From assembly GCA_018261815.1 (NCBI GenBank), contig JAGTRL010000004.1, positions 1-41,141 of the forward strand: a stretch of DNA of 41,141 bases, in the 5' to 3' direction. This DNA is from Pseudomonadota bacterium. GTDB lineage: Bacteria; Pseudomonadota; Gammaproteobacteria; Burkholderiales; Burkholderiaceae_C. Under the pieces are notes generated by a model. It saw only the letters and a list, made by a program, of their open reading frames with translations, searched no databases and was not told the DNA's origin. Within the stretch, counting starts at the first letter, position 1; every line of letters starts with the position of its first letter. The translations under genes were made by a program, and so were the position numbers. Shown piece by piece: positions 19,746-30,600 of this stretch.

Positions 19746-19760
19746 GCAATGGCCGTGCCA
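19746..19760 (-). promoter_or_regulatory. Sigma-54 (-24/-12) promoter of the aco operon
   Basis: TGGCACGGCCATTGC on the minus strand fits the consensus TGGCAC-N5-TTGC exactly, including GG and GC at the required 10-base spacing. It sits just before acoX and an AcoR-type sigma-54 activator is encoded at the end of the cluster. Aco promoters of this type are known in R. eutropha. Transcription would start near 19734. Confidence 0.85.
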
Positions 19761-19840
19761 GGCCGCCGCCGCGGCCGCAGCTCAGGCGCGCCGCGAGGCA
19801 GGGTCGAAACGCAACCCCGGGTAGACCCCGAGCGCCGCCG

Positions 19841-19880
19841 CTGTCACGCGCGATACAGCTGTCACATGCGAGTTGTCACA
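19841..19880 (-). promoter_or_regulatory. Candidate AcoR enhancer: three TGTCAC repeats
   Basis: TGTCAC occurs at 19842-19847, 19860-19865 and 19874-19879 (GTGACA on the minus strand), with a partly inverted fourth arm in ACAGCTGTCAC. They lie about 97-133 bp upstream of the -12 element, the usual distance for an enhancer-binding protein. Repetition and spacing are seen; AcoR binding is inferred. Confidence 0.55.
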
Positions 19881-19888
19881 CCCGGAAC

Positions 19889-20374
19889 TCAACGCTCGGG
19901 CGGTGCCGGCAGTCCGATCGCCGGCTCGAACTTGGCGCGCGTCACGCTGAAGTAGGCCTTGACCTGACGCACATTCGCGTCCTGCGTGAACAGCCGCTGC
20001 ACCAGCGCCTGGTAGGCCGGCATGTCGGCCGTCCAGACGACGAGCACGAAATCCGGCCCCGGCGACACGCGGTAGCACTGCTGCACCGCGGCGTCGGCCG
20101 CCGCGCGCTGCTCGAAGGCCGCCAGGTGCTCGGCACCCTGTCGGTCGAGCGTGATCTCGACGATGGCCGTCAGGCCGTGGCCCAGGCGCTCGTGCGACAG
20201 CAGCGCGACGCGCCGCTCGATCACGCCGGCCTCCACCAGCCGGCGCACGCGGCGCAGGCAAGTGGCCGGCGACACATGGGCCGCGGCCGCCAGGTCCTGG
20301 TTGGACAGCGAGGCGTCCTGCTGCAGCAGGTCCAGCAAGCGCAGGTCGGTGGCATCCAGGTCGGCGACGGTCAT
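19889..20374 (-). CDS. Lrp/AsnC family transcriptional regulator
   Basis: A 161-residue feast/famine regulator. Residues 1-60 form the AsnC-type helix-turn-helix (DLRLLDLLQQDASLSNQDLAAAAHVSPATCLRRVRRL), and 65-150 the RAM ligand-binding domain (GHGLTAIVEITLDRQG, VVWTADMPAYQALVQRL). Start at 20374 (MTVADLDATD) fits the family; the frame could start five codons earlier at a TTG. Divergent from glmS across 156 bp that contain two palindromes. Ligand and regulon are unknown; autoregulation is usual in the family. Confidence 0.9.
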   Translation of the reverse strand: MTVADLDATDLRLLDLLQQDASLSNQDLAAAAHVSPATCLRRVRRLVEAGVIERRVALLSHERLGHGLTAIVEITLDRQGAEHLAAFEQRAAADAAVQQCYRVSPGPDFVLVVWTADMPAYQALVQRLFTQDANVRQVKAYFSVTRAKFEPAIGLPAPPER

Positions 20375-20413
20375 GTGAGGTTGGCGCAATCACAGTGAAG
20401 AATCGCACGATTA

Positions 20414-20460
20414 TTTCATCGATGCGAAAGACAGGATGTTTTCATCCATCCGGATGAAAA
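20414..20460. promoter_or_regulatory. Paired palindromes between the Lrp gene and glmS
   Basis: TTTCATCGATGCGAAA (20414-20429, imperfect) and TTTTCATCC-ATCC-GGATGAAAA (20439-20460, perfect nine-base arms) share the half-site TTTCATC. They are 25 bp apart centre-to-centre start, in the AT-richest part of the divergent gap. This fits Lrp-type operators, which are weakly conserved palindromes in phase along one face of DNA. Confidence 0.55.
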
Positions 20461-20530
20461 TTTTGAAAGCATATTCCGCAATGTCGTGCATAGGATACCG
20501 GCCATCCCACCACAGCCAGAGGTTCAAGCC

Positions 20531-22360
<1,830 letters not shown>

Positions 22361-22393
22361 CCGTGTTCGCTGGGAACAAGCTTTTGGTGGATT

Positions 22394-22457
22394 CTAATAT
22401 ATCTTGATTCTTATGTCATAGAACCGCATCACAGAACACTAATATAAGTTGATTCTT
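22394..22457 (+). repeat. 19-bp direct repeat in AT-rich DNA after glmS
   Basis: CTAATATATCTTGATTCTT (22394-22412) and CTAATATAAGTTGATTCTT (22439-22457) match at 17 of 19 positions, start-to-start 45 bp. The surrounding 120 bp are far more AT-rich than anything else in the window. It could be an operator pair, an iteron-like site or a remnant of imported DNA. Confidence 0.6.
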
Positions 22458-22606
22458 GAACAGATCTACGAGGGTGTATTCTCATCACAAACTAATGGCT
22501 TAATGCGCGAGAGAAGATTTGCCGTTGGAGCAAGATCGGAGTCCCCAAATCCCTTGTTCAGCAGAATGGGGGCAGTGAGGTTCTGCCTCTGACGCGCGAC
22601 TCTCGA

Positions 22607-22759
22607 ATGCCCGGTCCGGTCCGCGAACGGGTGCCCGCTATGAAGAAGCGTACCGGCATCGACCCATTCACCAAACAGGAGCGCACCTTCGCCGCTAAAC
22701 CGGTGGCCGTGCAGATCAAGACTCGCGCGCTGAAGAAGCTCAAGGACGAAGCACTCTGA
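22607..22759 (+). CDS. Small ORF resembling the C-terminal half of an HU-type protein
   Basis: A 50-codon ORF (internal ATG at 22640 gives 39). The end reads KKRTGIDPFTKQERTFAAKP, then a basic stretch finishing with ALKKLKDEAL. The R-TG-x-NP-like and ALKD elements recall the end of the HU/IHF fold, but the N-terminal half of HU is missing and no convincing ribosome-binding site precedes either ATG. The frame is open back to about 22493 without an ATG. It could be a truncated HU-like gene or a genuine short basic protein. Expression uncertain. Confidence 0.4.
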   Translation: MPGPVRERVPAMKKRTGIDPFTKQERTFAAKPVAVQIKTRALKKLKDEAL

Positions 22760-23345
22760 TCTGACAAGACCAGCGCATTGGCGTCGATTCCACTATTGGT
22801 CCGGCTGTGGCATTGAGGTGCTACCGCCGGCCTTCTCTTTGGATCCGCGAATCAGTGCATGGCTGTGCACTACGCGCTCTTTGGCCTGGCTTGCCGGCCA
22901 CGAAAGGCAGCTGACTGGCAATCTGGTTGGAACGCTGAAGCAAGCGGCGTTGGATCCAACGGTCGCAAGGTGCTGAACGCGTACTCCGAATTGAGCTGCT
23001 CCGGACCAGCCGTTCACCGGTACCGGCTGTCGACCCTTCAGCGACATCCGCGGGTATGAAGCCGCTGCCGCAAAGCTGCCAGTCGGACCGCGAGGCTCAC
23101 TGTAAGGAGTCGATCTTTGTGTCCCGTTGAGCCGGCATCGCGACATCGTGTTCTTGGGATGGCTGGCGCGGCCGGTAGCCCATAGTCTTGCCGTCAGGGG
23201 GTCGCCGGCATGAAGTATTGGCCACGGGGTTTGAGGCTCGGGGCTAGCGCACATCATGCCGCTGAATTGGTGCCAACGGCATGCATTCGACGGTTAAGCG
23301 CAGGTGATCCCAGCTTTTGGGCTCGACCGGGCCAAGGAGTCCTGA
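22760..23345. other. Non-coding, decayed stretch before the giant gene pair
   Basis: No ORF here has protein-like composition, a ribosome-binding site or codon bias matching the neighbours. GC is lower and irregular. A perfect 14-bp palindrome (CGTTGGATCCAACG, 22948-22961) is the only clear local structure. I read it as degraded mobile or foreign DNA; the promoter of the gene at 23346 is presumably within it, but I see no convincing hexamers. Confidence 0.5.
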
Positions 23346-26300
23346 ATGGCGCTGATTTCGATACATGTGCCCGAAGTGCCCGGGATACGGTTCCATCATG
23401 CGGGGCAGATCCTGGCTGCCGGCGCCGTGCTGGAGGTGAGTGACGACGTGGCCGTCGCGTCAGCCCTGTCCATCGCCCTGACCGACGAACTGCTCAGCGC
23501 CCAGGCCCAGCAAGGCGGGTTCGCCATGAGCGCCTCGCTCGACCCGGCCCAGGCAAGGCTGACGTTGCAGGCCGGGGCCGAAGCCGCGCCGCTGATCGGC
23601 CTCGATGTCGCCGGCGGGCTGTTCGAGATCCGCTGGCTCGCCTTGTCGATCCCGCTCGCCGATACCGACGCCGACGGGCTGCTCGATGCCGTGTCCGACA
23701 TCGGCCTGGTGCAGGCGAGCGGGCGCGTGCGCTGGCCCGGCGCGGCGGAACTGGGCTTCGGCGGCGCGGTCGAGTTCGACATCGGCTACGCCAACCAGCG
23801 CTTCACGCTGCTCTCGCCGCAGCCGATCGACTGGCCGACGCACAGTCCCGTGCTGCGGCTCGGTGCTGGCAGCCGGGTGTCGGCGCGCGTCTTCGCCGAC
23901 CGCCACCCGATGGAGCTCGAACTCGCGCTCGACGGTTCTGCCGGCGCTGCGCCGGGCGGGCAGTTGCAGCCCTTGCTGAACCAGGCCACCGCCGTGCTGC
24001 GCCAGTTGATCGGCGGCGCCGATGTGCTGCCGGCGATGCAGCAGTTCGCGCTGCGGCAGCGTTTCGTTCTGCCCGACGGCGGCGGCCTCGGCGCGCGAGC
24101 GCCGCGCTGGGACGCGACCCGCCTGCGCTTCGGGCTGGCCCTTGGCCTGGGGTCCGGCCGCGCACCGGCCGACGGCAGCTTCCTGCAGGCGCTGCCGGTC
24201 AGCGTGGCCTTCGGCGACGCGGCCTTCGACCTGCCCACGATCGGACCGGACACGTTCGGCGCTTGGCAGCTGCGTCTGCCCGACGTACGGATCGGCTTCC
24301 CGCAGGTGCCGGGGCTGGCGCTGCCGCTGCTGCGCGGCGACTTGCTCGTCGATGCCTTCGATGCCCAGGATCCGGCCGCCCTGGCGCTGAGCTTCGAGCC
24401 GGCACCGATGCAGGCGCTCGACCTTCCCGAGGCGCTGCGCTTCCTGCTCGCGCAATTGCGCTGGCTGGTGCGCGCGCTGTCGCTGGACGAACTGGCCGAA
24501 GCGGCCGGGCTGTCGCTCGACGAAGCGTCATGGCTCGAGTTCTTCACCGGCGCCCTCGGCGGCACCCCGTCGCAGGCCGTGATCGAGAACCTCGTGGAGC
24601 CGGCGCTGGCGGTGCTCGACGCCGAGCGCGTGTTTGCCCTGTTGCTGCGCGCCATTTCCCAGCTGGATCCGCTGGACGCCCAGGCAGGCTGGGCCGAGGT
24701 GGCCTGGCGCGCCTGGTTCTCGGTGGGCACCGCTGCGCTGCCGAGCGGCACCGACGCGCTGGCGGCGCTGGCGCGCCTGCTGCAGCAGCTGTTCGAGCTG
24801 GCCCCGCAGGCCGCGGCGTCGCTGACGGGTCCGCTGTTCGCGCAAGCCGCGTCGCTGCCGCTGCAGCCGGGGGCCTTTTTCACGGCCCTGCTGAACCTGG
24901 CGGCCGAGGTACCCCAGGCGCGGCTGTCCGACTTTGCCGCCCTCTGTGCGCGCCTGGTCGCGCTGGCGGCACAGCATCTGCCCTCGGGCCCGCAGGCCGG
25001 CGAGGTGGCCGCCGCGTTGCTCGACCTGCTGCGGCCGTCGCAGCGCTCGGCCGGGCTCGAGGCGCTGGCCCCGGCGCTGCCGCTGCCGGCTGCGCTGTTC
25101 GGCGAAGTCCGCCTGCCGCTGGCCGACTGGCTGGTGGGCCAGGTGATGGCCGCGCTGGCCGTCGGCCCGATGCAACTGGCGCCGCCCGTCGGCTGGGACC
25201 GCATCCCGGGCCTGGGCGACGCCACGGTGGCGGCGCTGGCGGCGCTGGTGCAGGAAGTCGAGGTCGCTCCTTCGCGCCTGTTGGCGATGTTCCAGGGCTT
25301 GTTCGCATCGATGGATCTGGCCTCGCTGGACGACCCCGACGAGCGCGCGCTCGCCCTCGAGCGCGAATGGACGATGCTGAACCTGGTGCGGCGCTACCCG
25401 CCCGCGGCGCTGCTGCTGATCCCGGCGTCGATCGGCTTCACGTTCTGGCAGTTCCCCGGCGTGTTCGCGCGCCTGGTCGGCAAGGATGTCGAGAAGGACG
25501 CCGACCTGGTCACCGCGCGGCTGCACGAGCCCGGCCCGGGCACCCGCTACCTGATCGTCAGCGACCTGCATCGCGACGCCGAGAGCGACAACCGCGGCCT
25601 GCTCGAGTTCGGCTCGATCGACCACTTCAGCGACAACCGCGCGCTGTACCGCCAGGTGCTCGCCTGGGTGCGCGACAACGGCGTGACGCTGATCGAGAAC
25701 GGCGACTGCGAGGAGCTGTGGTACATCCGCGAGGCCTTCGAGTACGCCACGCCGATGGCCAAGATGCAGGCCATCCTCGATCACCACCGTGAGGTCTATG
25801 CCGACCTGTGGGAGCTGCACGCGGCCGGGCGCTACTGGCGGGTCATCGGCAACCACGACTCGTACCTGCGCGAGATGATGTCGCCGCTCACCCAGGCGGG
25901 GGTGACGCGGCCTTGGCTGCAGTGGCAGTGGAAGGCGGCGGCCGATGCGGTGCGCTCCGGGCTTGCGGACATCAACGCCTGCGAGGAGCTGAAGCTGCAC
26001 GACTTCCTGGTCATCGACGGCGTCAAGACGATGGCCGACAACGGCTTCTTCGAACTGATCGGTGACGCCTGGGCGTTGCCGGCCAACCCGCAGGCGGCGG
26101 TGGCCGCGATGCTCAACGGCCGGCTGGGCATGGATGCCGCCGCCTACATCGAAAAAAAACCGATGCTGGTCTGCCATGGCCACCAGTTCGACGTCTGGAA
26201 CAGCGACTCGACGGCGGTCATCGGCAAGCTGATCTCCAACGGCGTCGGCGTGCCGGTCGACCAGCTGATGGACCCGTTCCTCGACCTGCGCGGCATCGCG

Positions 26301-27638
26301 CTGGCCGGCAGCGCGCTGCTCGACCTGCGCAACCTGCTGGGGCGCGCGCCAGTGGCCAACAACTGGCTGGCCGACAGCGTGGCCCTGCGCATGGCGCACC
26401 AGATCCAGCACCAGGACGACGCGACGCGGCTGCCGATCGACGACGTGATGTTCTCGGAATCGATGGCGATGCTGTTCGGCAGCTACACGATGCCGCTGGA
26501 CCAGCCGGTTTGGGACGGCGACAGCGTCGAGCGCAACGGCAGCGGCGCGATCGTCGTCGCGCCGCTCCCGCTCGACCCGCTGTTCCGGCTCGGCAACCAC
26601 CTGTGCATCGGCCACACGCACATCCCGCAGAGCCAGCCCTACTACCAGATCCCCGACCCGTTCGCCGCGCCGCTGCGTCCGCTGGTCGAGGCGGCGCAGG
26701 GGGTGGTCAACGCGTTGCTGCCGCTCGGCCTGGACTACACCACCGACAGCGGTGTGCGCGCGCCGCTGCGCAGCCGCTACTACAACACCGGCACGGCGAG
26801 CTGGTTCCGTGGCGTCATCTGGGGCATCGAGATCACGCCCAGCGGGCAGGCGCGCGCCGTCTTCTTCACCGAGAACAGCCGTGGTCCCGAGACCATGGAG
26901 TGGGAGCTCACCGACCTCGACGAAGACGTGCGCAGGCGCATCGCCGAGCTGGTCGAAGCCCTGCCCGAGGGCAGCCTGCTCGACTGGCTGGCCGCGCGGC
27001 TGGCCGAAGCCCGCGACTACCTGGGCGACCGCTTCGCCGATGCGCTGGCGCAGCTCGGGGTGTCGCGCAACGTGGCCCTGCCGCTGCAGGCGCTGCTGTT
27101 CGTCGATGCCAGCGGCGGCGAGCCGGACAACATCGTGCTCGAGCGCATCGATTCGCTTGGCGGTGGCGCCGTTGCCGGCGAGATCGAGGCGGCCGCGGCG
27201 CAACTGGGGCGGCTGCAGGCGTTCTTCTTCCGCCTCGTCGCACTACTGGTGCAGCGCCATGCCGGTGTCGGCGCCAGCGTCGACGGCCGCAGCTTCAGCG
27301 TCCGATTGACGGTGGACAGCGCCAGCCGCCAGCGCCTGCAGCAGCTGCACGAGCTGTTCGCACCGCTGGCGGGCAACCGCGCCGACCCACTCGCCGCCGC
27401 GTGTTTCCTGGCGCTGTATCGCTTGCCGATGCTCGGCGCCGACCCGGTCGCGCTGCCGTCGGCGCTGCGCATGGTGCAGGGGCGCGCGCCGGTGCTGGTC
27501 GCGCTGCTGTCGCTGGCCGCCACGCTGCCCTTCGGCGTTGCGGTGGCGCCCGTGCCGGGCGGTGTCGCTCTGCAGGCCAGTCTGGGCATCGAGGGCGATG
27601 CCGTGGTGCTGTCGGTGCAGTTGCAGGAAACGTCATGA
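23346..27638 (+). CDS. Giant protein with calcineurin-like metallophosphoesterase domain
   Basis: A 1430-residue protein with no signal peptide. Residues 1 to about 330 look beta-rich (alternating LxLxL patterns), about 360-700 are helical and Leu/Ala-rich, and about 735-1170 form a metallophosphoesterase: SDLHRD (739-744), NGDCEE (785-790), GNHD (835-838), CHGH (943-946) and GHTH (1089-1092). All five metal-binding blocks are present; the GDxxE form resembles LpxH-type enzymes. The rest (1170-1430) is alpha/beta with unknown relatives. ATG 23346 has AAGGAG six bases upstream. Substrate unknown: a phosphodiester or phosphomonoester. Linked to the next giant gene through a 19-codon overlapping ORF. 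An A8 run at 26152-26159 lies within the catalytic domain. The domain call is firm; I do not recognise the architecture. Confidence 0.85.
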   Translation: MALISIHVPEVPGIRFHHAGQILAAGAVLEVSDDVAVASALSIALTDELLSAQAQQGGFAMSASLDPAQARLTLQAGAEAAPLIGLDVAGGLFEIRWLALSIPLADTDADGLLDAVSDIGLVQASGRVRWPGAAELGFGGAVEFDIGYANQRFTLLSPQPIDWPTHSPVLRLGAGSRVSARVFADRHPMELELALDGSAGAAPGGQLQPLLNQATAVLRQLIGGADVLPAMQQFALRQRFVLPDGGGLGARAPRWDATRLRFGLALGLGSGRAPADGSFLQALPVSVAFGDAAFDLPTIGPDTFGAWQLRLPDVRIGFPQVPGLALPLLRGDLLVDAFDAQDPAALALSFEPAPMQALDLPEALRFLLAQLRWLVRALSLDELAEAAGLSLDEASWLEFFTGALGGTPSQAVIENLVEPALAVLDAERVFALLLRAISQLDPLDAQAGWAEVAWRAWFSVGTAALPSGTDALAALARLLQQLFELAPQAAASLTGPLFAQAASLPLQPGAFFTALLNLAAEVPQARLSDFAALCARLVALAAQHLPSGPQAGEVAAALLDLLRPSQRSAGLEALAPALPLPAALFGEVRLPLADWLVGQVMAALAVGPMQLAPPVGWDRIPGLGDATVAALAALVQEVEVAPSRLLAMFQGLFASMDLASLDDPDERALALEREWTMLNLVRRYPPAALLLIPASIGFTFWQFPGVFARLVGKDVEKDADLVTARLHEPGPGTRYLIVSDLHRDAESDNRGLLEFGSIDHFSDNRALYRQVLAWVRDNGVTLIENGDCEELWYIREAFEYATPMAKMQAILDHHREVYADLWELHAAGRYWRVIGNHDSYLREMMSPLTQAGVTRPWLQWQWKAAADAVRSGLADINACEELKLHDFLVIDGVKTMADNGFFELIGDAWALPANPQAAVAAMLNGRLGMDAAAYIEKKPMLVCHGHQFDVWNSDSTAVIGKLISNGVGVPVDQLMDPFLDLRGIALAGSALLDLRNLLGRAPVANNWLADSVALRMAHQIQHQDDATRLPIDDVMFSESMAMLFGSYTMPLDQPVWDGDSVERNGSGAIVVAPLPLDPLFRLGNHLCIGHTHIPQSQPYYQIPDPFAAPLRPLVEAAQGVVNALLPLGLDYTTDSGVRAPLRSRYYNTGTASWFRGVIWGIEITPSGQARAVFFTENSRGPETMEWELTDLDEDVRRRIAELVEALPEGSLLDWLAARLAEARDYLGDRFADALAQLGVSRNVALPLQALLFVDASGGEPDNIVLERIDSLGGGAVAGEIEAAAAQLGRLQAFFFRLVALLVQRHAGVGASVDGRSFSVRLTVDSASRQRLQQLHELFAPLAGNRADPLAAACFLALYRLPMLGADPVALPSALRMVQGRAPVLVALLSLAATLPFGVAVAPVPGGVALQASLGIEGDAVVLSVQLQETS

Positions 27639-27694
27639 GCCGCCGGGCCGTTCCCAAGGCGAATACCGCAGCGCGCAGCGCGGAGGTTGCCTGA
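27635..27694 (+). CDS. 19-codon coupling ORF between the two giant genes
   Basis: ATG at 27635 overlaps the metallophosphoesterase stop (ATGA), and the TGA at 27692-27694 overlaps the ATG of the next gene (TGATG). The peptide would be MSRRAVPKANTAARSAEVA. Both overlaps are the standard signature of translational coupling. It may be a chance reading of the 55-bp spacer, because the downstream gene also has its own GGAGG, but the double overlap is notable. Confidence 0.4.
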   Translation: MSRRAVPKANTAARSAEVA

Positions 27695-30600
27695 TGAACG
27701 GCCCTCTGGTCGCCGAACTGCAGTCCCTGACGCTGCGGTATGGCGCGGGTGGTTTGCCGGCGGTCGCCGCGCTGGGCAGCGTCGGCGCGCTGCAGGTCGG
27801 GCTCGGCGCCGGTGCGGTCGACGAAGCCGTCTGGCCGGCGGCGCTGTTCGACGCGCTGGCGGCCGATGCCGCCGCGCGGCCCGAAGCCGGCAGCGCGACG
27901 CAGGCCTTCCTGGCCGAGGTGGCCGCCGCGCGCAGCGCTCTCGAGCAGGTTGGTGCCGTCTGGCTGCGCGTCGGCGACGGCGTGCCGGCGTCACAGGTGG
28001 CCTGGATCGCCGTTTTCGGCGATGAGTTCGTGCAGCTGGTCGGCGTGCAGGCGCTGCCCGCGCTGCCGGTCGAACTGCCCGGCTTCGAGGGCGAAGGCAC
28101 GGCCTGGCTGGGGGTGTCGCTGCGCCTGCGCGGCCAGGGCGAAACGCTGGCGGTCGAGCGTGCACGGTTGCTGCTGCTGGGCGCCGTGCACGCCAACCCG
28201 GGTGCAGGGGTCGGCGCGTTCGTGCTGGAGGGCGCGCACGGCACGGTCGAGCTGTCGATCCAGGCCGCGCTGCTGCCGCCGATCACGGCCCTGCTCGACG
28301 ATCCGCAGGCCGCGCTGCAAGGCGTCTGGGACGGCGAGCTGAAGGCCACGCTCGGCTTCACCGCCGCGGGCAGCTTCTTCGGCCTTGACATTCAGGCCGA
28401 CCGCAACGTGAGCCTCGACGCGCGCGTGCGCTCGCTCGCCGGCAACGCCAAGCTGCAAATCGAGCACCTGCAGCTCGTCGACGCGATGACGGTCGGCGGC
28501 GGCCTGCCGCTGGCGGTGTCCGCGCTCCGACTCACGCTGCGCGCCAAGTTGCACGGCGTGCGGCTTGATAACGGCCCGAGTCCGGGACTGCGCCTCGCTG
28601 CCACGGGTCTGGCTCACCTGACGCTGGACATTCCTGACGGCCCTGTGCTGGCGGAACCTCTGGCCGGTGCGATCGATGCCGAGGTCAGCTTCGAGCATGA
28701 GCCCGATGGGGAGGACCGTTTGGCGCTGCGGCTGGCCGGCGCGGTGCCGGTGCCGGGATCGGCGGTCAATCGCTTCGGCCTGGCGCCGGCCGATCTGCAG
28801 CTCACCCTGCTGCGCCCGCCCGGTGTCGGCGCCGCGGCCCGGCCCTGGCAGTTGGCGCTGCGCGCGCGCTTCGTGCAGCCCTGGCAGCAGGTCGCGGCGG
28901 CGCTGCACGGCGCACTGCGGCTGCTGCCCGGCATCGATGCCGCCCCGCTTGCGGGGGTGGGCCTGCCCGACCTGCGCTGCGCGCTGCACGTCGAGGTGAG
29001 CAACAGCCCGCGCCTGCGGCTCGACCTCGAACTGGTCGAGCAGGCGCCGCCGGCCGCCTGGCCGGCCGGCGGCACGCTGGTCGACCGCTACAGTCACTAC
29101 GACGGCCCGCTCGGCCCGCTGCCGCTGGACGTGGCCGACGCGACCTTCCGGCTCGAGCTGCCGCTGCAGGGCGACATGACGCCGACGGCCTCCGGGCAGC
29201 TTCGCCTCACGTCGGCCTGGCAGCGCATCGGCGCGGCCGACGTGTTGCCGCCGCTGGCCGGCGTGCTGTGCCAGTTCGCTCTGCAGCCGGGCGAAGACGG
29301 TGCGCCGCCGTCACTGAAGCTCAGCGCCGAGCGCGGCTTCCCACCGCTGCGCCTGCCGGTGCCGGGGCGCGCGCCGATCACGCTGATCCACCCCGAGCGC
29401 TTCGAGCTGGCCTTCGGCCAGGCCTTCGAACTGAGCGCCGAAGCCGTGCTGGCCGATCAGTCGCTGTTCGATGCGCTGCGCGACAGCTTCGACCTGCCCG
29501 CCGACTGGCAGCCGTTGGTCGATGCGCTGCAGGCCGCGGTGGCCGGCGTGCGCGGTTCGTTGCGACTGTGCCTGCCGCTGACCGAGGCCGGCGACGCTGC
29601 CGCTTGCCAGGCGCCCACGCTGCGCATCGAGCTGCGTGCCGGCGACAGCGCCTGGATCGACCTGTTCGAGACGCTGGCCGGCGCCGGCGCGCCCCTCGCG
29701 CCGGTTCCGGCGGACACCCCGACCGAAGCCGACCGGGACGGCCGCCTCGACCAACGCAGCGCCCAGTTCGAGCTCGTCCATGACGACGGCGACGGCCCGT
29801 TTGCGTTGCGGACCCAGGCGCTGGTGTTCGAGGTGGCGCTGCCCGACTCGGGGGCCGAACTGCATCTGCAGGCCACCGTGCTGGCACGCGTGCTCGGCGA
29901 GACCTTCGATGCCGGGCTGTACTTCGACTTCGAGCGCGGCCAGCCGGCACTGCGGCTGGCCACCGGCGTCGAGGACCCGGTGCGCATTGCCGTGCCGGGC
30001 GCGGCGCCGGGCTTCGTCGACATCACGGCGCTGGTCACGCAGGTCCGAAACGATCTGTTTGGCCGCAACGTCGGCCACGACGGGTCGATCGAGGAGGTGC
30101 TGCAGGACTGGAACGACGTCTTCGCCACGCTGGCGGGCAGCGCGGACGAGCCGCTGCTGGTGTTCGAGCTGAAGAACCTGCAGTTGCGCTTTGCTTTCGG
30201 CGAGAACGGGCTCGACGTCGGCGCCAGCGGTGGCGTGCAGATCGTGCAGCTGCCGCCGCTGCTCAACGACGTGCTGCCGCTGCCCGGGCCGACCGCGGTG
30301 CTCGGCGCCACCGCCACCAGCATCTTCATCGAGCTGCAGCCGCCCCTCGTCGTCGACGACGCCCAGCCGGTGCCGCTGATCTCGATCCCGCTGGCGCGCG
30401 CGGGCACGGTCGGCGTCAACGGCGAGACGCTGGACGGGCCGCAGACCCTCGACCTGTACTTCGGCGGCTTCGCGCTCGGTTATTCGTGGGCGCCGTCGGC
30501 GGTGCAGCTGCGGCTGAAGGCCGGGCTCGGCCTGCCGCAGGCGCTGCTGGCGCTGGCCGACTTCTCGCCGCTGGCCTACCGATTGCCCCCCGGACAACCG

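Noticed and set aside
22361-22560. Tn7-type attachment site or Tn7 end after glmS
   Set aside because: The location suggests it, but no Tn7 transposition genes or recognisable end repeats are present in the window.
22948-22961. 14-bp palindrome CGTTGGATCCAACG as an operator or recombination site
   Set aside because: Isolated, with no partner copy or nearby promoter; it could be chance.
23210-23443. 77-codon plus-strand ORF just before the phosphoesterase gene
   Set aside because: No ribosome-binding site, runs into the start of the real gene in another frame, and has no protein-like pattern.
24528-27203. 891-codon minus-strand frame opposite the phosphoesterase gene
   Set aside because: The plus strand has conserved catalytic motifs and a good ribosome-binding site; the minus frame has the usual shadow composition.
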